A stretch of DNA of 64,000 bases from Bemisia tabaci (Eukaryota; Arthropoda; Insecta; Hemiptera; Aleyrodidae): assembly GCF_918797505.1 (NCBI RefSeq), contig NC_092797.1:47404157-47468156 (forward strand). Direction: 5' to 3'. The position numbers were made by a program, and so were the translations under genes. Positions 56,035-64,000 of the stretch are shown piece by piece (position 1 is the first letter of the stretch; each line of letters opens with the position of its first letter). The notes under the pieces were generated by a model. It was not told the DNA's origin. It ran no database searches and worked only from the letters and a program-made list of their open reading frames with translations.

Positions 56035-56800
56035 TTCGTTCGGGGCTGTTGACCTCGAGTGGAGGCCTCTTGTGAAAACCAAGGCTCACATCGGGTTGTA
56101 GCGCTAGTGAAGAAGAAGAAGAAGAAGAAGAAGAAGACGACCAGAGATAGCACTTTTCACACCATTCACAAAATACACGATCAGTTTGAGGGAACTCGTT
56201 AATAGGGTGGAGGAATTCCATACGGATTCAGAGCAATTACGTCACGATAGACGTCACTGCCCAAGACAAAAGTCAAAAGTTCAATACGCCCAATTCAGGG
56301 AAAATTCAAAAACAGGGACTGATAGAGCTGAAGCAGGGACTTATCATGTTCGACAGCAGTATGCAGGCGTTGAGGGTGTACTGCTTTGGCGGGGGGCAAA
56401 ATTGTTGGTTCCAAACGTCACCGTTTCCAGGAGGAAAACCATGGACGTGCTAAGTTTCCACGACGGGTTCCTGTCCAGGACGGTGGGAGTTCCGGCGTGT
56501 CTTGTGAAGTAAATTCCTGAATGTTTCTTTTTAGTTTTTTTAACTATTGTAATTAGAATCCACGAACAGCACCGTAAGATTGTTTGTTAATGACTATATT
56601 TCCATGTCTATCTTACCAGTATTTTACCAAAAGAATTGCTACCTAGACGAAAAAAATAGTTTCCACAACGGGTTCCTGTCCAGGACCAAGCCTTATAATA
56701 GGGTATTCAGCGAGTATGGCGGCGAAATAACGGGTTCCTCTCCAGGAAGGTGGGAATTCCGGCGTGTCTTGTGAAGTAAATTCCTGAATTTTTTTTTTTT
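56035..56800 (+). pseudogene. Array of broken MTFMT2 last-exon fragments
   Basis: At 56035-56070 a piece of the insertion coding region is recognisable (TTCGGGGCTGTTGACCTCGA). At 56320-56490 there is CAGGGACTTATCATGTTCGA, then GGCGTTGAGGGTG and CGTTTCCAGGAGGAAAACCA. One frameshift within the GGCGGGGGGCAAAA run breaks the frame between the MFDSSMQALRV and [19 protein letters not shown] segments. At 56654-56795 a third piece repeats TTTCCACAACGGGTTCCTGT. The last two fragments end in the same GGAATTCCGGCGTGTCTTGT block, so the array itself was duplicated. It includes an (AAG)n microsatellite at 56111-56138. Confidence 0.8.
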
Positions 56801-56859
56801 TTTAGTTTTTTTACCAATTGTATTTACTTTGGTCATTATTTATTTTATTTCGGGAAAGT

Positions 56860-57095
56860 CTAGAAGTGCACGCTTTGAGTCGCATCTCGGCTTAGATCCA
56901 GATTTGCAAATTTGAAAGTGTTGAGTTGATGTATAGTCAAAGAGAGCGGACCGGAGAGGTGGATCCTTGCAAGCTTACCAACTAAATATGTCATTTGTAT
57001 TTTGTGAAATCCGAGTTGTAAATAAATCAGAAACTGGTAAAATTCAACTTTCTTCTTTTCTTTATTTGAATGGCGCCCGAATCCAGGATCACGAC
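56860..57095 (+). mobile_element. Possible LTR-retroelement relic: LTR end with primer-binding-site-like sequence
   Basis: TGGCGCCCGAATCCAGGATC at 57071-57090 resembles a tRNA primer-binding site (the first 11 bases match the tRNA-Lys type). It follows an AATAAA at 57021-57026 in what could be the end of an LTR. No second LTR, gag or pol sequence is visible, so this is a weak call. Confidence 0.3.
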
Positions 57096-58026
57096 GAGTT
57101 CATTCGGCACCCGAGAGAAAATTAAAAACAAATTATCCTGTAAATTCAATTTGTTGTCTGTTTCAAGAAATATTACCCATTATTGAAGGCGTTGCACAAT
57201 TTTATGAAATTCCAACCCTTTTTTTCTTTTTTTCTCTTTTTTTTTGTAAGATGCACGCCATTTGGTAGTAGATTCACAATGGGTAGCTCATCATTAATGT
57301 TTTCTTTTACCACGTATTGCACCAATTAACTAATTTTGTCAATAAATTATGTTAATACGCCACCTTCTTGAATCAGTCCATTTTTACTTCCCTACCACTG
57401 TTTGACGTTTCATAAAAACTTTAGAATTGATTCTATTGTTCCACAATACCCTTGAAAACGTAATTTTTTCGCATTTTATTCTTGTTGCTACCTCCTTGTG
57501 TTCCATTGAATTTATTTAAATTGCTGAAGATTGTGTCAACACTGTCAAACGTTTGTCTTGTACGTACCCACATAAAAATATTTCTGATGAAATTCCGGAC
57601 CATTATGACTTAGCGACGCTACTTGCTCCGCGATGGACGTGTGGTGTTCTGTCCCTCACAAGTGCCATCTCCGTCTCATATTATATACTTGTGACTCACT
57701 GCCATCTGCGAAAATATACCCGTGTCTTTTCACACGACACGTTAAGCACCACTCGAGTCTCATTTAAATTTATGCGCGTCACAGAAGTGTTCGGTTACGC
57801 GCTTGGTCGGCAGAAGTTTAATCTTACCTACGAGATAAGTCTAGAGGCTCTTGGCTCCGTCAATAATCAGCAACAAGTTCCGGGCTTCTTTCATTAATAA
57901 CTGCTGTACCGGACTGGATCGTTTTGAAAGAAATGTGGGCACGTTTAGTGACAATCTCGAGTGATTTTACTTTAAGTTTTAGGTGTTAGTTTAAGGAAAA
58001 TTGTATATTAAAGTGTGCCACCGAGG
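57096..58026 (+). promoter_or_regulatory. Upstream region and 5' UTR of CNT2
   Basis: No supportable gene lies here. The stretch 57540-58026 is less AT-rich than its surroundings and leads without a splice acceptor to the CNT2 start codon, so it probably contains promoter and 5' UTR. A 114-codon open frame at 57553-57897 shows no domain and is not called. Confidence 0.4.
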
Positions 58027-61000
58027 ATGGAACACCGAACGACAGAGATCTCCACAAAACATGTAAGAAAACAGATTTTAAGTTAATACTCATTTTCTGC
58101 ATGTTTTAATGCTCGGTCATTGGCCAGTCTAATGGCATGCTTGAAATTTATGACGCAGAACGGAAAAAATCCCTTAAGGTGAAAATTCAAATTTTGTTGT
58201 GTACACCAAAGAAGCTACTTCGGCGTAGAAAAAAATCGCTTTTCAGTTTCCGATGTCAAACACATTTTTAATACTCTCAAGATCATCAGGTCAAATTTTT
58301 AAGCCATATAAGATACATTTTTATTGACCTTACAAGCATATGAAGTGGATGACCCGAAGTCGAGGCCGATCAAGGTACCTCGAACACACGGAGAGAGCGG
58401 CGGGGGGGGGGGGGGGGGGGGGGCTGGGAATTGAATTTTCTTCCAAGGTGCCGGAAACAGGAAAGCTCCCAGTGGCTTTTTCATGTTCGAGTAAATCTTG
58501 TTGCATAAATTGTTGCACGGAAAAAAATATAGTCGACACAACCAGCGGCTGGTTAAAAATGCGCCCGCTACTGTACGGTAGTTACGATAACTACCGCGGT
58601 GGAGGTCAAAACTAACCCTGTAGTTACATCAACATCCATAGTTGTTGATATAATTAGTGGGTTAGTTGTGACCTCCACCGCGGTAGTTATCGTAACTACC
58701 GCACGGTAGCTGGCGCATTTTTAACTAGCCGCTGGTTCTGTCGACTGCCCTATTTTTTTCCGTGTGTGCATGTACATACTGCCGTACTTGCGAAGAGAGC
58801 AGGAAGTGAAAGCCGGGATGAACCTTGAGACACATAAAAACATGTGCTCATACATTGTCGGATACAGCAATTTGGCAACACCGGATTTCCTCCATTTAAA
58901 CCCATGGCAATGTATCGATGCTCCGGCTGGGTGCTCCGACAAGAATCGATTATTTAGCATAGGTTTAAATGGAGGAAATCCGGTGTTGTCAAATTGCTGG
59001 ATCCGCCTCTGGGCTCATACAGAAATGCACTCACTGCTCTCTTCGCTATCACGCAGTAGTATGTTCCTCCATCGGGCTTTTCAAAAAAGTAAATTTCAAC
59101 CAGTAATACTTGGGAACACCCCCTTTCCTCTAAAGAACTCATTCCCTAAATATCTGCAGTGGTAAATATTGGTTCTTGCCCCCCCCTCCCTCCCCCCCCC
59201 AAAAAAAAATAACGTTTCCTCTTGGATGCCGATTTGGTAATTAAAAGAAGGGCTAATGCCTCCCATGACCGTTCATAAATCCATTGATAATTCCGATTTT
59301 CTAATTTTAGTAATACTTTTTATTTTCTGACTAAATTCATGTTTATAGATAGAGGCATCATCTTGTGATGGAGAGCTATCCAGCATCAAGTCGATGACAC
59401 ATCCAGAGAAAAAGGATGAAAATATTAATGAAACTTTACCCCAGTGTGTAAGTAATTGTTTTACTTATTTTTACCTGTAATATTTTTATGTCTTTACATA
59501 CTTTTCTATGAATCATCCAGAACGGTATCTTTAACAAGAATTTTTATTTCTGATGCCATCTTAGATCTTTAATTTACAAGTCATAAATCGTTACGTAAAA
59601 AAATAAAAATAATTCGCTGACTTTTAACATGAAGGCCTAATATAAATCCAGAATTTGACAATTATCTCATATTAAAATGATGGTAAGATGTAAATGAATA
59701 TGATACCGTACCATTTTTCACCGACTAACTTACTGTGTTTTGCTATTGTGTCACTAAAGTCATTTCGCATTGTTCATTTCAGACAAGTTTTCCTGCATCA
59801 ACGATCATTAGATGTCGGCAGAAACTATCAGAATTACAATCAAAATATAGTCAAACGCAAGGGCAATTTCTAAGACTGTCTTTACATTTAGCATTAATAG
59901 TCTATTTTATCGCTGTAGTTTTCCATTGGAAAAACACTCGTAAGTATAGTATTGATTACCTCTAAATAAATTTCAATGTCTTTTTTCATCACACTACAAA
60001 ACAATTTTTTCGTCGTCCAGTCATGCGTGGGATTGAAATCAGTGGGGAGGCGTGAATGATCGAGTATCGATACTTCCCCATCTGAAGCCATGGTAAAGTA
60101 TCGATCATTGAGGTGTTCGTTGCGAACACCCTGTTCATCGATCTTTTTTCATAGGTTTAAATGGTACATCAATCGATACATCGCAAAGCACGCCACGCCA
60201 ATGAGTGAAATAGGAAATGGAAAATTGAATTTTAGGTTTCGAGAAGCTATATTAATATCCTGCCATATAAGATTTGAAACTCAAAAACAGTGAATAAGAA
60301 ACATTAATGAAAGATTGTGCAATTGATTTTGAAAAAATAAACCTGGGCTTAAAAAATAACATTTCACATTTTAAAAGTAGTCACCAACAGTTTGATTTTT
60401 TCGTGGAATTGTGCTTTTTGTATGCCTGAATAATGAACTAAGAAACTGATTTTTTCTATCTTTCTCTCTATCTCCCTTTTCAAATGCATACCTGTATTGG
60501 CTGAAACTTACGATCTAGGTATCAATTTCCGTAAAAAATATTGCGCCAAATATTAGGATCCACCTTCAGTTCTCAAGTCATGGAATGGAGCCTCGAGGTT
60601 ATATTATTATCTCATTTGTTCGTTTATTTGTTTATTTTTACAAAGGAACCTCGAGACTGCTTTACTTTAACCTCTCAAACTTTTCTATTTGTAGACAAAC
60701 CCATAAACTGGTGTAATGGCACTGGCTTCATGACACTAATCATTACAGTTTTCTATTGGACGATATTCTACTACAACATCTTCAAGCCATTCATTCTTCC
60801 ATTTCTCTCAAATATTGGTAGACTGAAACACAGCTGTGTTATCTTCAGGTAATACTAATAATTGCAGCATTTCGCAAACATACACTTAACTTTTCTCAAA
60901 TTTCAAAAATAAGAGACACTTCCACGTGCGTTCATGACAGGGCACAGATACAACTATTCGTGTTTGCTGGATGTCCGTGTTGCATCTGCAATATTGAAGG

Positions 61001-62002
61001 CGCGATGGCGTGAGGCGTAAGGCGCTCCGCTCTATGCTGCCGATGAGGTGTCGCACAGATTCTGAAAAAATGTTAAAGAAAGAAGCCCGATGACGTCTCT
61101 CCCATCTTCAGCTGTGTTGCTCACGCACGTAGCCCTGCACCGCACCGCTACAAATAGGAGAAAAGAGAAACGGAATCATCACAATATGGAAATGGAGTAA
61201 GGGAAAGGCCGTGCGTTGATGACGGCGTAGAGATACAACTATTCGTGCTTGATGGATGACCGTGTTGCATCTGCAAAATTGAAGGCGCGATGGCTTGAGG
61301 CGTTAACTCGCTATGTTCCGCTCTATACTGCTCACCCAGATTCGGAAGAAAAGTCATAAAAGGAGGCTTGATTACGTATTTCTTATATTTAGATGTCTTT
61401 CTCACGTAGAAACTGAAACATTGTTTTTTAGACCGGCTATTGACACATGTAACTCACATAGGAATCCAAGTAGGACAGGGCAACGAAAATAAGTATTCGA
61501 TAATTGCGATAAAATAGCAATTTTTTTTATCAAGAAATTGCAATATTTTTACATCTGTTGATCGATGAATGCCGATTTTGAACAACCAAATTGCGTTTCA
61601 TTGGTTAGGTAATGATGAGAAGCGGGAGGATAAAATCAATTTCAAGAAAAGGAGCTCCTTCAATCATCGAATAGACAACATACACAACATTTCGATGCAA
61701 TATTAATAATTATACCATGTGATTTCAATTCATTGCAAACTGTGCTTCTTGAGTAATTGCAAATTATCTAAAACCAGCATACTTGATCTTTGCAAAAAAT
61801 TAATTAAAGGACTCTAGAACATAAACCTGTACCTTTTTCCTGTTACAGGTATATTAAGTTGAGTTGCTGGGTTGCAATAACGATCTCATTGACGATTTTC
61901 ATTATTGTGGATACAGCATCAGATAGGAGAAGACTCATCTCTCTCGCCGGTCTTTTCTTCTTCATTTTCATCGGATTTATTTTCTCCAAACATCCGGGGC
62001 AT
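58027..62002 (+). CDS. CNT: Second concentrative nucleoside transporter CNT2 (SLC28 family), 5' part
   Basis: Exons 58027-58062, 59349-59447, 59783-59939, 60695-60848 and 61849-62002 encode the first 200 residues; the rest lies beyond the window. Exons 3 to 5 have the same phases as CNT1 exons 3 to 5, and exons 3 and 5 also have the same lengths (157 and 154 bases). Alignable segments include AVVFHWKNT, KPINWCNGTGF, DTASDRRRLISLAGLFFFIFIGFIFSKHP (CNT1: DTAGERRRLLSLLGIAFFIIGGFLFSKHP). The N-terminus is polar and cytoplasmic, and the first three helices are present. The nucleoside-binding half cannot be judged. ATG at 58027 has the context CCGAGGATGG. The gene lies downstream of MTFMT2, so transporter and formyltransferase genes alternate along the strand. 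Confidence 0.9.
58402..58423. repeat. 22-nt poly(G) tract
   Basis: An uninterrupted G-run lies in CNT2 intron 1. It can form a G-quadruplex and is prone to sequencing error. An open frame on either strand across it encodes poly-Gly or poly-Pro and is spurious. Confidence 0.85.
58514..58766. mobile_element. CACTA-like foldback MITE, TG duplication
   Basis: The element at 58516-58764 starts CACGGAAAAAAATATAGTCG and ends in the complement; TG flanks both sides. The arms of about 100 bases include CAACCAGCGGCTGGTTAAAA and ACTACCGCGGTGGAGGTCA. Confidence 0.8.
58866..58999. mobile_element. Short hairpin MITE
   Basis: CAATTTGGCAACACCGGATT...CCATTTAAACC and its inverse form about 40-bp arms around a 50-bp loop, in CNT2 intron 1. 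No target duplication is evident. Confidence 0.65.
60032..60211. mobile_element. hAT MITE family F, copy 3
   Basis: The element at 60040-60203 starts CAGTGGGGAGGCGTG and ends CACGCCACGCCAATG. Flanking octamers ATTGAAAT and AGTGAAAT match at seven of eight. The interior hairpin GTGTTCGTTGCGAACAC is shared with the 12.6 kb copy. It lies in CNT2 intron 3. Confidence 0.78.
60940..61345. repeat. Dispersed repeat G, two direct units in CNT2 intron 4
   Basis: AGATACAACTATTCGTG followed by GTGTTGCATCTGCAA and ATTGAAGGCGCGATGGC occurs at about 60950 and again at about 61215. The same module in reverse is at 49.58 and 50.06 kb. Confidence 0.6.
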
Positions 62003-62527
62003 GTAAGTAGAATCAAAAATTGAGATGGAACTCAGATACATCAAAAACATCGATTTTAGGTGAGGCAATTTGCTTCGCTAACATCATGACTTTATTAACA
62101 CATTCATGACTTGCCTCAAAAATAAATATTTAACAAAGAAAATTTGGCAACTCTCGAGGCACTCTGCCGACGAATCCTGACCTAGTGACTAAAAGTTGAA
62201 TTAGGGGTAAAGAATTTTAAATCACAAGATTTACAGAGAGGGTCACACCAAATATGTCAGAAGAGCGAGTATGGCATACGTGCCGGACACGGGTCATGAT
62301 GAAAGAACCTCGAGAAACATAGAGCCCACGCTTATATAGGTTTGATGACGTCACGGGTAGTGAGACAAAAATTCTTCGCCTGATTGGCTGGCTACAATCG
62401 ATGTAGCTATCAGATGCAAGTCTGGTCATCAGATGAATGGCTGATGGCTGGAAGATTAAACGAAAAATTGAAGATAAAGTCGAAGTATGAACAAATAATC
62501 CAGCCATCACCGATGACCAGATGAAAT

Positions 62528-62800
62528 ATATCGATGACCAAAGTTCGAAACCACGTACGTATCTTCATTGCGATGTTTCAAAATCTCCGCCATTATGTTA
62601 TTATTTTCAAAGAAAAACAAGCCAACTTTATGGCTTGAAATTTATGCGAAATATTCTTCTGACAGAGAAGAAAGATCATGGAAGTTTTCAAGAAATTACA
62701 TTCACTAGTTTTCCTAGGAAAAAGTAAAGTATCACAGGAAGTCTACAACCTGCAAGGTCGCAAACGGAGTTACGTGTCTCGCACTTTAGCTATCGATGTA
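62528..62800. mobile_element. MITE family C, copy 6
   Basis: ATATCGATGACCAAAGTTCG and the inverse ...TTAGCTATCGATG end this copy in CNT2 intron 5. The inner GAGAAGAAAGATCATGGAAG block is shared with the copy at 27461. Confidence 0.7.
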
Positions 62801-62979
62801 GGGAAATTGAGAAATGGGGTTGAAATATGATGGAAAGACATGGCACTTTTGTTGAGCAGAGTTAATAATCTCGTGGCTTGAACTCATAACTCAATGTTCT
62901 TACGATCTAAATTCGTCTACTTCGGTCATAGATGACATCAGTGAAAGGTGTAAGGATAATGAATAAGTACCTATAATAA

Positions 62980-63096
62980 GTTTACGCATTTTTAGACTGC
63001 GGCAGAAGATCGTCTGACGTCACTTTTACATGTAAAGTTGGTAAATGCAAGAACCAAGATAGCGGATTTTCTGTCGCAGTCTAAAAATGCGTAAAC
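62980..63096. mobile_element. Short hairpin MITE
   Basis: AGTTTACGCATTTTTAGACT and its inverse AGTCTAAAAATGCGTAAACT are perfect 20-base arms that extend imperfectly through GCGGCAGAAG. Confidence 0.7.
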
Positions 63097-63156
63097 TCAT
63101 GTGACGTGGACTCCTGTCCGGCAATAAAATTGCTATTGCATGTTAAGTATGTTGCC

Positions 63157-63361
63157 TACACCGAAAAAAATAATATGCTGTTTTAGCATCTAGGAAGTCA
63201 AAAATGTGTCTGGTGATCCAAGATGCTGCCTTTACTGCCCCGCAGTTATTTTACATCTGTGAATGCAAATTCAACTGCGGGGCAGTAAAGCAGCATCTTG
63301 GATCACCAGACACATTTTTGACATCCTAGATGCTAAAACAGCATATTATTTTTTCGGTGTA
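63157..63361. mobile_element. CACTA-like near-perfect foldback MITE, TA duplication
   Basis: The element at 63159-63359 starts CACCGAAAAAAATAATATGC; the two arms of about 90 bases are almost identical inverses, and TA flanks both sides. It is the youngest-looking foldback here, lying in CNT2 intron 5. Confidence 0.87.
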
Positions 63362-63501
63362 CCAACCAATTGAAGGAGCACCTCTTATTGGTTGAAAGTA
63401 GTAAATTGCTTCTTGCGTTAGTTGCGTTGCAAATTGCCTTTATATCTGAGACATAGGACTGATTTATTTGATAATTTAAAACCTGCATTTATTGACCAAA
63501 T

Positions 63502-63738
63502 GAGGGGCTTGAAAGACAAGGCGCACAAGTTCAATCTTTAAAAAAATTGAGATTTTGATTATTTCAAGTATAACCAGTCTTAATGTACTATCGTTCCAAA
63601 ATTCCAATTTTTAAGCATTAAAAAGTCAGTTTGAACTTTTTTTCCGCTATAAGAATCCATGTAATTTCGAAACTTCTAACACGTATTTCTCGAAAAAACA
63701 AAATCTCCACTTATGCTTCTTGTCCTTCAAGCCCTTCA
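63502..63738. mobile_element. MITE family D, copy 3
   Basis: GAGGGGCTTGAAAGACAAGG and the inverse CTTGTCCTTCAAGCCCTTC end a 237-bp copy. The remaining bases to 64000 contain no recognisable CNT2 exon. Confidence 0.75.
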
Positions 63739-64000
63739 AATGATGTAAAAATGCTGCAATTTCATGGTAAAAAAATTACAATTTCAATGCGTTGAATTGT
63801 AAGTTTATTTCAGTACTTCCGTCTAAATGTGCTTCTTAAGTTCTTATTCTTTAAACAGAGAATGTGTAGACGTGCATGTTCAAAAAGTCCCAAAACAGCA
63901 AGCCCTCAAAACGAGAGGCTGTCCAGTGTAATCTTTGCGATTTGAATTTATCAGAGCAAGTGACAGTTATTATTTACCTAAATAAAATTCCGTTTCCACA

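Noticed and set aside
57553..57897. 114-codon frame upstream of CNT2
   Set aside because: It has no domain, no recognisable splice context, and lies where the CNT2 promoter and 5' UTR are expected.
58299..58615. Open frames across the poly(G) run
   Set aside because: They translate to poly-Pro or poly-Gly through a homopolymer and have no other support.

Overview
This is a AT-rich, intron-rich eukaryotic window. Compact GT-AG exons sit in a sea of short inverted-repeat transposons. The protein families and repeat style suggest an insect. A sap-feeding hemipteran such as a whitefly is my guess, and nothing in the sequence proves it. All recognisable genes are on the + strand.

Layout. (1) 836-4517: the last five coding exons of an SLC5-family sodium/solute symporter, cut by the left edge. 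(2) 4.5-19.6 kb: no protein gene that I can support. It holds nested foldback elements, hAT-type MITEs, a 1.5 kb element with iterated GTCCA ends and a possible promoter/5' exon near 10.1-10.6 kb. (3) 19611-34150: a complete 13-exon SLC28 concentrative nucleoside transporter (CNT1, 617 aa). (4) 36316-42302: a six-exon methionyl-tRNA formyltransferase-like gene (copy 1, 404 aa). (5) 43607-55551: a diverged direct duplicate of the preceding block. It begins with an orphan copy of the last SLC28 exon and its 3' UTR, followed by formyltransferase copy 2 (545 aa). (6) 55.8-56.8 kb: shattered fragments of the copy 2 last exon. (7) 58027 to beyond the right edge: the first five coding exons of a second SLC28 gene (CNT2).

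The most interesting system is the tandem pair of formyltransferase genes. When exon 1 is included, using a splice structure and phase shared by both copies, each begins with a hydrophobic, signal-peptide-like leader instead of a basic amphipathic mitochondrial presequence. Copy 1 keeps the Asn-x-His ... Asp catalytic set of the formyltransferase superfamily. Copy 2 replaces the catalytic Asn with Glu and carries a GC-rich insertion of about 125 residues with an AT-hook-like motif plus an RG-rich tail. This looks like retargeting and neofunctionalisation of a mitochondrial translation enzyme. Localisation and activity are inferred, not shown.

The block duplication also gives natural empty sites: three transposon insertions in copy 1 are absent from copy 2. 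At least five otherwise unrelated MITEs share CAC/CAT-type termini followed by an A-run, each with a perfect 2-bp target duplication. This suggests they were mobilised by one CACTA-like transposase.
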